A DNA stretch of 64,000 bases from Brevundimonas halotolerans. GTDB taxonomy: Bacteria; Pseudomonadota; Alphaproteobacteria; Caulobacterales; Caulobacteraceae. The position numbers and the translations under genes are program-made. A model generated the notes under the pieces. It saw only the letters and a program-made list of their open reading frames with translations, ran no database searches and was not told the DNA's origin. The DNA is taken from NCBI RefSeq assembly GCF_003730275.1, contig NZ_QTTA01000024.1, positions 38,506 to 102,505 of the forward strand, written 5' to 3'. This document shows positions 53,251 through 62,220 of this stretch, in pieces (the stretch's first letter is position 1; every line of letters begins with the position of its first letter).

Positions 53251-54519
53251 ATGCCGATCGAAGACGCCGCCAGCACTGCGCTGATCACCAATGACGCCGT
53301 GGTGCTGGGGCTGCTGGCCGTCATCCTCGGCGCAGTCTTCTGGGCCTCCAGTCGCCAGAGCGTCTGGGTGCAGCGCTTCTTCACCGTCATTCCGGCCCTG
53401 CTGCTCTGCTACTTCCTGCCGTCGCTGCTGACGACCTTCGGCGTCGTCGATCCCGAGGAGTCGCAGCTCTACTATATCGCCTCACGCTATCTGCTGCCGG
53501 CGGCGCTGGTGCTGCTGACGGTCTCGGCCGACCTGCCCGCCGTGTTCGGCCTGGGGCCCAAGGCGCTGATCATGTTCCTGACCGGCACCGTGGGGGTGAT
53601 GATCGGCGGCCCGGTCGCCCTGCTGCTGACAAGCTGGGTCGCGCCCGAGCTGATGGGCGCGGGGCCCGAAGCCATCTGGCGCGGCATGGCCACCGTCGCC
53701 GGCAGCTGGATCGGTGGCTCGGCCAACCAGACTGCGCTCTATGAGATCTACGGCGCCGGGCCCGACACCTTCTCGATCTGGATCGCGGTCGATGTGATCG
53801 TCGCCAACATCTGGATGGCGGTCGTCCTGTTCATCGCGGCCAACCAGCGCATGTTCGACAAGCTGTTCCGGGCCGACACCACCGCCGTCGACCGGGTGCG
53901 CCACAAGGCCGAGGCCTATGAGGCCGAACACGCCCGCATCCCCCTGCTCAAGGATCTGATCTTCATCCTCGCGGTCGGGTTCGGAGCGGTCGGCCTGTCG
54001 CACGCCGTCGCCGATCCGCTGGCCGGCTGGTTCGGCGAGACCTGGCCCCTCGCCCAGCGGCTGTCGCTGGATTCCAGCTTCTTCTGGCTGGTGCTGATCG
54101 CCACCGTCATCGGCGTGCTGCTGTCCTTTACCCCGGCGCGCAAGCTGCAGGGGCCGGGCGCGGCCAAGGTCGGCTCGGTCTTCGTCTATGTGCTGGTGGC
54201 GACCGTCGGCCTGAACATGAACATCGGCGCCATCCTCGACAGCCCGGTCTATTTCCTGATCGGCGGCGTGTGGATGCTGATCCACGTGGCCCTGATGTTC
54301 GCCATGGCCTTCCTGATCCGTTCGCCCAGCTTCTTCCTCGGCGTCGGCTCCATGGCCAATATCGGCGGCGCAGCCTCGGCCCCGGTCGCGGCCGCCGCCT
54401 TCCACCCGTCGCTGGCCCCGGTCGGCGTGCTGCTGGCCGTGGTCGGCTATATCATCGGCACTGCAGCGGCCTGGTTCACCGGTCTGGTCATGATGCAGAT
54501 CGCGGCGGGCGTGGCTTAG
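53251..54519 (+). CDS. DUF819 family integral membrane permease
   Basis: 422 residues from the ATG at 53251, chosen because GGGAG lies seven bases upstream; an ATG at 53245 is also in frame. About 11 membrane helices. Signature SWIGGSANQTALYEIYGAG and GSMANIGGAASAPVAAAAFHPSLAPVGVLLAVVGYIIGTAAAW are DUF819 (YjcL-like) hallmarks. Transport substrate unknown; similar proteins have been linked to amino acid or peptide export. Divergent from the racemase gene. Confidence 0.88.
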   Translation: MPIEDAASTALITNDAVVLGLLAVILGAVFWASSRQSVWVQRFFTVIPALLLCYFLPSLLTTFGVVDPEESQLYYIASRYLLPAALVLLTVSADLPAVFGLGPKALIMFLTGTVGVMIGGPVALLLTSWVAPELMGAGPEAIWRGMATVAGSWIGGSANQTALYEIYGAGPDTFSIWIAVDVIVANIWMAVVLFIAANQRMFDKLFRADTTAVDRVRHKAEAYEAEHARIPLLKDLIFILAVGFGAVGLSHAVADPLAGWFGETWPLAQRLSLDSSFFWLVLIATVIGVLLSFTPARKLQGPGAAKVGSVFVYVLVATVGLNMNIGAILDSPVYFLIGGVWMLIHVALMFAMAFLIRSPSFFLGVGSMANIGGAASAPVAAAAFHPSLAPVGVLLAVVGYIIGTAAAWFTGLVMMQIAAGVA

Positions 54520-54526
54520 GTCGCCC

Positions 54527-55525
54527 CTACAGCCCCGCGCCCACCACGCTCTCGTAGCCGAACAGCCCTTGCGCACCGCCGGTGTGCAGGAAGACCAGCG
54601 TCTCGCCCTTGAACCGTCCGGCTCTTGCGAGCGCGATCAATCCCTTCATCGCCTTGGCAGAATAGACCGGGTCCAGCACGATCCCGTCGGTCCGGGCGGC
54701 CAGCTTCAGGGCGTCGATCACGCCCTGATCGACCAGACCATACCCCTCGCCGACATAGTCGCAGTCGGCCACCACCTGATCCCGGGAGACCCGCCCCGCG
54801 TGACCGAGCAGGGCGGCGGTCTCTTCGGCCAGTTTGAAGACATTGGCTTCCTGCCGGTCCTTCGGCGCGCGCACGCCGATGCCCAGCACCGGGACGTCGG
54901 CCCCCATCACCGCCAGTCCGGCGACGAGGCCGGCGTGAGTGCCCGCACTCCCGGTCGCGGTCACGATCCGGTCTATGCGCAGGTCCAGCTCATCCGCCTG
55001 CACCACGATCTCGCGGGCGCAGTCGACATAGCCCAGCGCCCCCACCGGGTTCGACCCCCCGCCGGGGATGACGTACGGTTTGCCACCCCGCACTCGCACG
55101 TCGGCCGCCGTCGTCTCGAGTTCGGCGACCATGTCGCTGCCGGCCGCAACGGTCCTGAGCCCGGCGCCGAACAGCCGGTCCAGCAGCACATTGCCGTTGG
55201 CCAGATAGTCGTGCGCGGTCGACCCTGTGCGCGCTTCCAGAATGATCTCGCAGTCCAGACCGTGGGCCGCCGCCGCCGCCGCCGTCTGGCGCACGTGGTT
55301 CGACTGCACCGCCCCCTGGGTCACAAGCGTGTCCGCCTCCTGCTCGAAGGCATCGCCCAGCAGGAACTCCAGCTTGCGGGTCTTGTTGCCGCCACCGGCC
55401 AGCCCTGTGCAGTCGTCGCGCTTGATCCACAGCTCGATGCCCAGTTCCTCGGACAGGCGCGGCAGGGGCTCGAGCGGAGTCGGCAGATGCGCCAGACGCA
55501 CACGAGGGAAGCGGGCCAGATTCAT
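54527..55525 (-). CDS. PLP-dependent D-cysteine desulfhydrase / ACC deaminase family enzyme
   Basis: 332 residues. PLP Lys in [25 protein letters not shown], the family's hallmark, then [30 protein letters not shown] and [33 protein letters not shown]. It deaminates D-cysteine or related D-amino acids or ACC. Convergent with the DUF819 permease; a racemase and this enzyme near a permease hint at D-amino acid handling. Confidence 0.92.
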   Translation of the reverse strand: MNLARFPRVRLAHLPTPLEPLPRLSEELGIELWIKRDDCTGLAGGGNKTRKLEFLLGDAFEQEADTLVTQGAVQSNHVRQTAAAAAAHGLDCEIILEARTGSTAHDYLANGNVLLDRLFGAGLRTVAAGSDMVAELETTAADVRVRGGKPYVIPGGGSNPVGALGYVDCAREIVVQADELDLRIDRIVTATGSAGTHAGLVAGLAVMGADVPVLGIGVRAPKDRQEANVFKLAEETAALLGHAGRVSRDQVVADCDYVGEGYGLVDQGVIDALKLAARTDGIVLDPVYSAKAMKGLIALARAGRFKGETLVFLHTGGAQGLFGYESVVGAGL

Positions 55526-55552
55526 GGAGTTGCTCCGTAAGGTGGGAAGGGC

Positions 55553-56122
55553 TCAGGCGCGGCCGCCGGTACCGGACAGACGGGCGGCATCGACCCCCAG
55601 ACCGGCCAGGGCTCGCGTCCATTTGGTCTCGTGGTCGTCGTCGAACACCATGTCGGTGTCGGCTTCGGCCGTCAGCCAGATGTTCTCGGTCAGTTCGGCC
55701 TCCAGCTGGCCCTCGTCCCAGCCGGCATAGCCCAGCATCAGGCGCGAGCGGCGCGGGCCCGTCACCGGGTCGGACATGGCGATCAGCACGTCGCGCGTGC
55801 CCGTCAGCGCCAGACCATCGCCGAAGGCCAGACTGGTGCCGTCGGAAATCCAGTCGTCCGTGTGCAGGACAAAGCCGCGTTCGCGCTCGACCGGTCCGCC
55901 GGCCAGCACCGGGGCTTCATAGCCCTCGGTCGGGGGCGGCAGATCCAGCTTTTCCAGCACGGTCGACAGGTCGATTCCCATCAGCGGCTGGTCGATCCGA
56001 ACCCCCATGGCGTGGTCGGGCCCGTGGGCGCACACAAGGATCACCGCCTGGCGAAAGCGGTCGTCATCAATGCCGGGCATGGCGATCAACAGGCGACCGG
56101 CGAGGGAGGAAAAGCCGTCCAT
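55553..56122 (-). CDS. YqgE/AlgH family protein
   Basis: 189 residues. FSSLAGRLLIAMPGIDDDRFRQAVILVCAHGPDHAMGVRIDQPLMG and VLAGGPVERERGFVLHTDDW are the family signature; later RSRLMLGYAGWDEGQLEAELTENIWLTAEAD. Widely conserved; function poorly understood. It starts 144 bases from the divergent peroxiredoxin gene. Confidence 0.92.
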   Translation of the reverse strand: MDGFSSLAGRLLIAMPGIDDDRFRQAVILVCAHGPDHAMGVRIDQPLMGIDLSTVLEKLDLPPPTEGYEAPVLAGGPVERERGFVLHTDDWISDGTSLAFGDGLALTGTRDVLIAMSDPVTGPRRSRLMLGYAGWDEGQLEAELTENIWLTAEADTDMVFDDDHETKWTRALAGLGVDAARLSGTGGRA

Positions 56123-56266
56123 GGTTCGATCATCGGGCCTGCCCCCGCCGCGCGCAAGGGCACAGTTTCGCGCATCTTGCCGGATCGGCCCTTGGCCCGG
56201 ACCCGTGGCGTGTCTATCTGGTCAGGAACGGCCCGACCGGCCCAAACCTCCAGCGGAGACTTTCCC

Positions 56267-56749
56267 ATGACAATCAACACCGGTGACCGCCTGCCCGAAG
56301 CGACCCTGATGAAGGCCACCTCCGAGGGGCCCAAGCCGGTCAATGTCTCTGAGATCTTCAACGGCAAGACCGTGGCCCTGTTTGCCGTGCCCGGCGCCTT
56401 CACCCCGACCTGTTCGGCCCGCCACCTGCCCGGCTTTGCCGAAAACCTGGAAACGCTGAAGGCCAAGGGCGTCGATACCGTGGCCTGCGTCTCGGTCAAT
56501 GACGCCTTCGTCATGGGTGCCTGGGCACAGTCGCAGGACGGCGCCGACAAAATCCTCATGCTGGCCGACGGCAATGGCGAGTTCACCCGCGCGGTGGGCC
56601 TGACCATGGATGCCAAGGGCTTTGGCATGGGCGAGCGCTCGCAGCGCTATTCCATGCTGGTCAAGGATGGCGTGGTCGAGCAGCTCAACATCGAGCAGGG
56701 CGGCGAGTTCAAGGTGTCGTCCGCCGAACACCTGCTGGGCCAGCTTTAA
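56267..56749 (+). CDS. Peroxiredoxin (Prx5-type)
   Basis: 160 residues from the ATG at 56267. Peroxidatic Cys in AVPGAFTPTCSARHLPGFAENLETLKAKGVDTVACVSVNDAFVMGAW, a Prx5 (AhpE/hybrid-Prx) pattern. A second Cys follows in VDTVACVSV. It reduces peroxides with glutaredoxin or thioredoxin. The TAA stop shares TTAA with the convergent kinase stop (56746-56749). Confidence 0.93.
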   Translation: MTINTGDRLPEATLMKATSEGPKPVNVSEIFNGKTVALFAVPGAFTPTCSARHLPGFAENLETLKAKGVDTVACVSVNDAFVMGAWAQSQDGADKILMLADGNGEFTRAVGLTMDAKGFGMGERSQRYSMLVKDGVVEQLNIEQGGEFKVSSAEHLLGQL

Positions 56750-58749
56750 GCCACAGCCTCCACCCGGTCCGACGCCGAGCCCTGGATCGTTTCGCCGTTC
56801 ATGACGTGATTGACCGCGCCAAGCAGGGTGGCGGGCGTGATCGGCTTGGGCACGAAATAGGTCATGCCGGCGTCGGCACAGGCGGTGATGTCGTCCGGGC
56901 TGGTATCGGCGGTCACCGCGATGACCGGCACCTGGGCATTGGCATTGTCCGAAGCGCGCAGGCGGCGGGTGGTCTCGCGGCCGTCCAGTTCGGGCATGCG
57001 CACGTCCATGAAGATCAGGTCGAAGCTCTGGGCATCACAGGCCTTCAGCGCCGCCATGCCGTCGGCCGCCGTCGTCACGTCACAGCCCAGCGGCTGCAGG
57101 ATCAGCTGGATGGCGCGGCGGTTGATATCGTGATCGTCGACAACCAGCACCCGCATGGGGGCGTCATCTTCCTCGACATCAACACCGGCGGCGTCGACGG
57201 TTTCGACCGCATCGATGTCGGGCACGGCGTCGGCTTCGACACGCTCGGCATGAACTGATGAAGGCTCGACCCGTGCTTCCTCGCGCGGTTTCGGTGCCGC
57301 CGGTGCCGGGGCGGGCAGGCCACCAAGGGCACGCGCCACCACTTCGCGGCCGGCGCGGTCCAGCGTCGGCAGGTCCTGACTGTCGGACAGGGCGCGCGGG
57401 AAGCTGACAGCCACGGTAAAGCTGGAGCCCGCGCCCGGCTGACTCCGCGCGGTCAGGCGACCGCCCATCAGTTCGGTCAGATGGCGACTGATCGCCAGCC
57501 CCAGCCCGGTGCCGCCATGGCGGGCGCTGACGCCCTCGGTCGTCTGGTCGAAGGGCTGGAACAGGCGGGTGATCTGGGCCGGGGTCATGCCGGGCCCGGT
57601 ATCGCGCACCTCGATCAGCACGGCGTGGCCGGACGGCTCCTCGTCCCACACCGAAAGCTTCAGGGTGATGCTGCCGCTGTCGGTGAACTTCACCGCATTC
57701 GAGATCAGGTTGTTCAGAACCTGCCGCAGACGCATGGCGTCGCCGCGCACATGCGACGGCACCTGGGCGGCGCCCTCGATCCGCAGTCTCAGCCCCTTGG
57801 ACGCGATCGGCCCCTGCCACAGACGCGCCGTCTGGGCGATCAGCGAGCGCAGGTTGAAGTCATTGACCTCGACCGTCATGCCCCCGGCCTCGATCTTGGC
57901 GTGATCCAGCAGGTCGTCCAGCAGGGACTTCATCATCAGCCCTGCATCGGTGATCAACTGGGCCTGATTGCGCGCAGTCCTGTCGGTGGCGCCGTCCTGA
58001 AGCACGCCCGCGCCGGCCAGGATGGCACTGATGGGGGTGCGCAAGTCATGCCCGACGGCGGCGAGGAACGCCTGCCGGCTCTCCATGACCCGTTCCGCCT
58101 CAACCCGGCGGCGTTCGGCGTCCAGACGCGCGGCTTCCTCGGATTTGCGCGCGGTGTCCATGCGCTGCCATGTGCTGAGGCAGTAGGTCATGAAGACGGC
58201 GATGGCGATGGCGACTGCCGTGGCAAAGGCTGCCGAGGCCCCGAAAATCATCATGAAGACGGGGGTGACCGCGAGGTAGAGGAACTGGGGTGCAATGCTC
58301 AGCGCCAGCACAGTCCGCGACCGGGGCGCGTTGACCACGGCATAGATGGCCCCCGACGAAAGCAGGATGGCGGCACAGACGCCGCCCATTGGCCCGCCGA
58401 CCAACCACAGCGGGACAGACAGGCTACCGAAGTATGCCGCGTTCAGCACCAGCATTACGGCGGCGGCAACGAACCTTGCGGGACCCAGAGACCGGGCGCG
58501 CCCGCCATTGACCGGCCCGAACACCCACAGGTCCAGCACCTGAACCAGGAAATAGCCCGCCACCCACAGAGCCGAAAAGTCCCAGCCCAGGATCGGACTG
58601 AAGACAAGCGCGCTCGCGGCGCCCATGCCCAGACGCTGCAGCAACGCCTTTCGGCGCTGCCGGATCGCTTCGACCCAGCCTGACGACAAGTCGGCCGCTG
58701 TCATGGCCATTCGCATCCCCGAGTGCGGGCTTTGAGCCCTTTGCACCAT
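56746..58749 (-). CDS. Hybrid sensor histidine kinase / response regulator
   Basis: 667 residues. About six N-terminal membrane helices (residues about 38-180). HisKA with AFLAAVGHDLRTPISAIL (phospho-His), HATPase with N-box LNNLISNAVKFTDSGS and G-box VRDTGPGMT, then a Glu/Ala/Pro linker and a C-terminal receiver (MRVLVVDDHDINRRAIQLIL, Asp in LIFMDVRMPELDG). A PAS domain is not evident. Likely a phosphorelay kinase acting through an external phosphotransferase. Signal and targets unknown. Confidence 0.92.
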   Translation of the reverse strand: MVQRAQSPHSGMRMAMTAADLSSGWVEAIRQRRKALLQRLGMGAASALVFSPILGWDFSALWVAGYFLVQVLDLWVFGPVNGGRARSLGPARFVAAAVMLVLNAAYFGSLSVPLWLVGGPMGGVCAAILLSSGAIYAVVNAPRSRTVLALSIAPQFLYLAVTPVFMMIFGASAAFATAVAIAIAVFMTYCLSTWQRMDTARKSEEAARLDAERRRVEAERVMESRQAFLAAVGHDLRTPISAILAGAGVLQDGATDRTARNQAQLITDAGLMMKSLLDDLLDHAKIEAGGMTVEVNDFNLRSLIAQTARLWQGPIASKGLRLRIEGAAQVPSHVRGDAMRLRQVLNNLISNAVKFTDSGSITLKLSVWDEEPSGHAVLIEVRDTGPGMTPAQITRLFQPFDQTTEGVSARHGGTGLGLAISRHLTELMGGRLTARSQPGAGSSFTVAVSFPRALSDSQDLPTLDRAGREVVARALGGLPAPAPAAPKPREEARVEPSSVHAERVEADAVPDIDAVETVDAAGVDVEEDDAPMRVLVVDDHDINRRAIQLILQPLGCDVTTAADGMAALKACDAQSFDLIFMDVRMPELDGRETTRRLRASDNANAQVPVIAVTADTSPDDITACADAGMTYFVPKPITPATLLGAVNHVMNGETIQGSASDRVEAVA

Positions 58750-58775
58750 AGTGACGCGGCAGCCCTAACGCTCCG

Positions 58776-59807
58776 TCAACGCGCGGTGCCGACGGCCTCG
58801 GCAACTGTGGAAAATCCGTCGGCGCGCAGGCGGGCGGCCAGATCGGCCTTGATCCGCCGGACCAGACCGGGCCCTTCGAAGATCAAAGCGGAGTACAGCT
58901 GGACCGCGCTGGCCCCCGCCCGGATGCGGGCATAGGCCTCGGCGCCATCCGGGATGCCGCCGACCGCGATCAGGGGCAAGCGCCCGGCCGAGGCTTCGAC
59001 CGCTGCCGCCAATGCCATGGCGGCGCGGGCCTGAAGCGGGGCGCCCGACAGGCCTCCGGCCTCACCGGCGTGGGTGGATTTCAGGGTGTCGGGCCGGTCG
59101 AGGGTGGTGTTCGACACGATCAGCCCGTCCAGTCCGTAGGCGAGACTCGCCTCCACGATCCGGCCGATGTCCTCGCCCGACAGGTCCGGCGCGATCTTCA
59201 GGAAGACAGGCCGGTCCACGGGCCTCGCGGCCTTGATCCGCGCCAGCAGCGGCTCCAGTGCCTCGACGGTCTGCAGCCCCCTCAGGCCGGGCGTGTTCGG
59301 CGAGGACACATTGACCGTCATATAGTCGGCCCGTCCGCCCAGCCGGCGCAGTCCGGTCTCATAGTCAGCGATGCGGTCCTCGGCATCCTTGTTGGCGCCC
59401 AGATTGGCCCCGACCACCACGCCCGGCGGGCGCCGGTCCAGCCGTGCAGCAAAGGCCTCCAGCCCGTCATTGTTAAAGCCCATGCGGTTGATGACGGCGC
59501 GATCTTCTTCCAGCCGGAATAGGCGCGGGCGGGGATTGCCGGCCTGCGGGCGGGGGGTCACCGAGCCGCACTCGACAAAGCCAAAGCCCAGCCCCGCCAG
59601 ACCCCGGATGGCCACCGCATTCTTATCGAGCCCCGCCGCCAGACCGACGGGATTGGACAGGCTTAGCCCGGCCACCCCGGTCTTGAGGATCGGGTCGTCG
59701 CGAGTCGCAGAAAGGGGCAGATATTTCAGCCCCGCGATGGCCAGGTCATGGGCGCGCTCGGCGTCCAGTCGCCGCAACAGGGCCGTGCCGGCATCCAGCA
59801 GGCTCAC
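58776..59807 (-). CDS. pyrD: Dihydroorotate dehydrogenase (quinone), class 2
   Basis: 343 residues from a GTG at 59807. FMN/substrate regions: GLSLSNPVGLAAGLDKNAVAIRGLAGLGFGFVECGSVTPRPQ, YMTVNVSSPNTPGLRGLQ, LIVSNTTL and GGIPDGAEAYARIRAGASAVQLYSAL. The N-terminal amphipathic helix (AHDLAIAGLKYL) marks the membrane-bound class 2. It catalyses the fourth pyrimidine step. The start overlaps the DUF952 gene's stop by four bases. Confidence 0.95.
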   Translation of the reverse strand: MSLLDAGTALLRRLDAERAHDLAIAGLKYLPLSATRDDPILKTGVAGLSLSNPVGLAAGLDKNAVAIRGLAGLGFGFVECGSVTPRPQAGNPRPRLFRLEEDRAVINRMGFNNDGLEAFAARLDRRPPGVVVGANLGANKDAEDRIADYETGLRRLGGRADYMTVNVSSPNTPGLRGLQTVEALEPLLARIKAARPVDRPVFLKIAPDLSGEDIGRIVEASLAYGLDGLIVSNTTLDRPDTLKSTHAGEAGGLSGAPLQARAAMALAAAVEASAGRLPLIAVGGIPDGAEAYARIRAGASAVQLYSALIFEGPGLVRRIKADLAARLRADGFSTVAEAVGTAR

Positions 59808-60166
59808 GCGCCGGCCTCCATGCTCAGTCGGCCTTCCGCATCAACGTGACAGGGCTCGACCGACCGCACGGCCGACAGGGGCAGCGGCACATACAGATGC
59901 GGGAACAGGTCCCCGCCCCGTGACGGCTCCCAGCGCAGAGCCTCGTCCGGCAGGGCGGCAAGAGTGGCGGTGTCGATCGTCACCTTCAAGAGGTCGGGCA
60001 GGCCGGTGAAGTGCCGCCGCGCGGTCTCATCCAGCTGGTCGGCGGTCGACATGTGGATGTAGCCGTCGCGCACGTCGACGGCCGACCCGGGGTAGGCCCC
60101 GTCGACCGTCGCGACCTGCCAGTCCTCGGCATCCACCAGCTTGTAGATCACCTCTGGCCCGGTCAC
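59804..60166 (-). CDS. DUF952 domain protein
   Basis: 120 residues from a GTG at 60166. YKLVDAEDWQVATVDGAYPGSAVDVRDGYIHMSTADQLDETARRHF is the DUF952 signature, followed by RGGDLFPHLYVPLPLSAVRSVEPCHVDAEG. Function unknown; the fold resembles ADP-ribosyltransferase-like proteins. GTGA overlaps join it to the gene before and to pyrD after. Confidence 0.88.
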   Translation of the reverse strand: MTGPEVIYKLVDAEDWQVATVDGAYPGSAVDVRDGYIHMSTADQLDETARRHFTGLPDLLKVTIDTATLAALPDEALRWEPSRGGDLFPHLYVPLPLSAVRSVEPCHVDAEGRLSMEAGA

Positions 60167-60669
60167 GCCGCCGCCTCGGCGTCGTCGGGGCGGATCAGCC
60201 CCTCCAGCGCATAGCGCTCGGCCGCATCGACCGAAAAGATCGCCGCCATGCCGGTCGGAAAGCCACTGCTAAGCCGCTCAAGAACCGACGGCGCCGCCGC
60301 CCCCTCCATCAGCAGTTCGACCGCCAGCTGGTGGATGCCGGGGTTGTGTCCGATCAGGATCAGACACCCCGCTGAGTCCATCTCGGCCTCGATGCGGGCG
60401 CGCAGGATATCGGGGTCCGCTTCATAGAGGTCATCGATGATCGCAACCTCGACATCCCCGAGGCTGTCATGGACAATATCCCAGGTCTGGCGGGTCCTCG
60501 CTGCGCCCGACACCAGCGCCCGGTCAGGCTTCAGCCCGCGGGTCGCAAGCGCCTTGCCGACGCGGGCGGCATCGTCGCGACCGCGCGCCGCGAGGGGACG
60601 GTCCTTGTCCCGGCCGGAGGGAGAGCCGCGTTCGGCCTTGGCGTGGCGCATCAGGATCAGTCGGTGCAT
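60163..60669 (-). CDS. Histidine phosphatase (SixA-like)
   Basis: 168 residues from the ATG at 60669 (a GTG at 60675 is in frame). RHG motif LILMRHAKAERGSPSGRDKDRPLAARGRDDA with catalytic His, and second His in LILIGHNPGIHQL. SixA-type phosphohistidine phosphatases act on histidine phosphotransferases. It reads toward pyrD with a 4-base overlap to the DUF952 gene. Confidence 0.9.
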   Translation of the reverse strand: MHRLILMRHAKAERGSPSGRDKDRPLAARGRDDAARVGKALATRGLKPDRALVSGAARTRQTWDIVHDSLGDVEVAIIDDLYEADPDILRARIEAEMDSAGCLILIGHNPGIHQLAVELLMEGAAAPSVLERLSSGFPTGMAAIFSVDAAERYALEGLIRPDDAEAAA

Positions 60670-60678
60670 GGCCACGAT

Positions 60679-61440
60679 CTAGGCGTGTTCGCCCGGCTGG
60701 GCCAGAGCCCGGCTTGCGCCGCGCCCCGCCGGAGAGGGCTGAAGGGCCGCCCCCCTTAGCGGCACGCGCTCGGCCGCCCCGACGGGCTGGACCCGCGCAT
60801 AGGCATGCCGTGTCGCTTCCAGCAGGATCAGTCCCGCCGCCCCCGGCACCACCCGGCGGCCGATCTGTTCGAAGCCGTCTGCCATGCCGTAGAGCGCCGG
60901 CCAGGGCGGAACGTAAAGGGTCTGCGACCAGGCGGCGGGCTCCAGCCCCACCTCGCGCACCAGCTTCTCGAGCTGGCGCCGCGTGAACGGACGACCATGA
61001 CCAAAGGGCGTGTTCTCGGCCCGGGCCCAAAGGCCGCCGCGGGCCGCAGCGACAAGGATGATCCGACCGGCGGGGGTCAGGACCCGGATCGCCTCGGCCA
61101 TCAGCGCCCGGACGTCGTCGGCTTCCTCGAGGGCATGAACCACCAGCACGCGGTCGAAACTGCCAGCGGAGAATGGCAGCGCCCGGTCGTCGACCAGCAC
61201 CGAGCGGTTGCGGGCGCCCCGCGGCCAGGCCTCGACCCCCTGTCCCGACGGCATGGCGGCGATCAGACGGCGCGCACCGACGAAGGCGCCGAGCCAAGGC
61301 GTGGCATAGCCCAGACCCAGGACATCACAGCCGTCGGCTTCGCCCCAGGCGGCGTCCAGCCGCTCGGCCAGCAGCCGTCGGACCAGTCGCCCCGACGGCT
61401 CGCCGTAGAACAGTCTCAGATCCTCAATGGCCATCCGCAT
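60679..61440 (-). CDS. Class I SAM-dependent methyltransferase
   Basis: 253 residues from the ATG at 61440; GTG 61446 and ATG 61434 are alternatives. SAM-binding glycine region VLGLGYATPWLGAF, acidic LVDDRALPFSAGSFDRVLVVHALEEADDVRALMAEAIRVLTPAGRIILVAA and C-terminal PFTRRQLEKLVREVGLEPAAW. Methyltransf_11-like. The substrate is unknown; paired divergently with the glyoxalase II-like gene, an arrangement common in this order. The C-terminal tail (PSPAGRG) is low-complexity. Confidence 0.88.
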   Translation of the reverse strand: MRMAIEDLRLFYGEPSGRLVRRLLAERLDAAWGEADGCDVLGLGYATPWLGAFVGARRLIAAMPSGQGVEAWPRGARNRSVLVDDRALPFSAGSFDRVLVVHALEEADDVRALMAEAIRVLTPAGRIILVAAARGGLWARAENTPFGHGRPFTRRQLEKLVREVGLEPAAWSQTLYVPPWPALYGMADGFEQIGRRVVPGAAGLILLEATRHAYARVQPVGAAERVPLRGAALQPSPAGRGASRALAQPGEHA

Positions 61441-61487
61441 GGTCACAGGATAGCCCCGGACGCTGCCGCCCTGCTAGAGTCCTTGCC

Positions 61488-62216
61488 ATGACCCTAGATG
61501 TGCACCTGTTTCCCTGCCTGTCGGACAACTATGGCCTGCTGGTCCGCGACCCGGCCACCAGCACGGTCGCCGCCATCGACACGCCCGATGCCGGTCGCAT
61601 CCTTGAGGAGCTGGAGGGGCTGGGCTGGGGTGGTCTGAACCTGATTCTCAACACCCACTGGCATCCGGATCACACAGGCGGCAATGCCGCGCTGAAGGCG
61701 GCCACCGGCTGCGTCATTCATGGACCGGAGGAAGTTCGCCGGGCTGCGCCGCTCGATCATGTCATCGCCGATGAGGACATTGTGTCCGTCGGCCAGACCC
61801 GGCTGCGGGTGATCGCGACACCTGGGCATACCCTCGGTCATGTGGTGCTGCACGACGCCGAAGGACGCACGGCCTTTGTCGGGGATGTGCTGTTCACCCT
61901 CGGCTGCGGTCGCCTGTTCGAGGGCACGCCCGATCAGATGTGGGCCAGCCTGTCGGCCCTGATGGACTGGCCGGATGAGACGGTGATCTGGTGCGCCCAC
62001 GAATATACCGCTTCCAACGCCCGGTTCGCGCTGAGCGTCGATGACCGGCCCGAGTTGCGCGTCCATGTCGAGGGATTGATGCGTCAGATTGAGGCGGGTC
62101 AGCCGACCGTTCCGACCACATTGGGCTCCGAGCGGCGGTTCAATCCGTTCCTGACGGCAGGCGATGCCGCAACCTTCGCTGAACGGCGCGCAGCCAAGGA
62201 CCGCTTTCGCGGCTGA
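61488..62216 (+). CDS. gloB: Hydroxyacylglutathione hydrolase (glyoxalase II)
   Basis: 242 residues from the ATG at 61488. Metallo-beta-lactamase fold: LSDNYGLLVRDPATSTVAAIDTPD, metal motif NTHWHPDHTGGNAALK, TPGHTLGHVVLH, VGDVLFTLGCGRLFEGTPDQMW and the C-terminal CAHEYTASNARFAL. It hydrolyses S-lactoylglutathione to lactate. Divergent from the methyltransferase gene; convergent with the exported-protein gene. Confidence 0.94.
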   Translation: MTLDVHLFPCLSDNYGLLVRDPATSTVAAIDTPDAGRILEELEGLGWGGLNLILNTHWHPDHTGGNAALKAATGCVIHGPEEVRRAAPLDHVIADEDIVSVGQTRLRVIATPGHTLGHVVLHDAEGRTAFVGDVLFTLGCGRLFEGTPDQMWASLSALMDWPDETVIWCAHEYTASNARFALSVDDRPELRVHVEGLMRQIEAGQPTVPTTLGSERRFNPFLTAGDAATFAERRAAKDRFRG

Positions 62217-62220
62217 GCTA

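Noticed and set aside
60715..60770. The C-terminal tail of the methyltransferase as another REP-like repeat
   Set aside because: It shares only short CG-rich words (PSPAGRG), without the GCGAAGCG core or the GGAGGGGGCG end.
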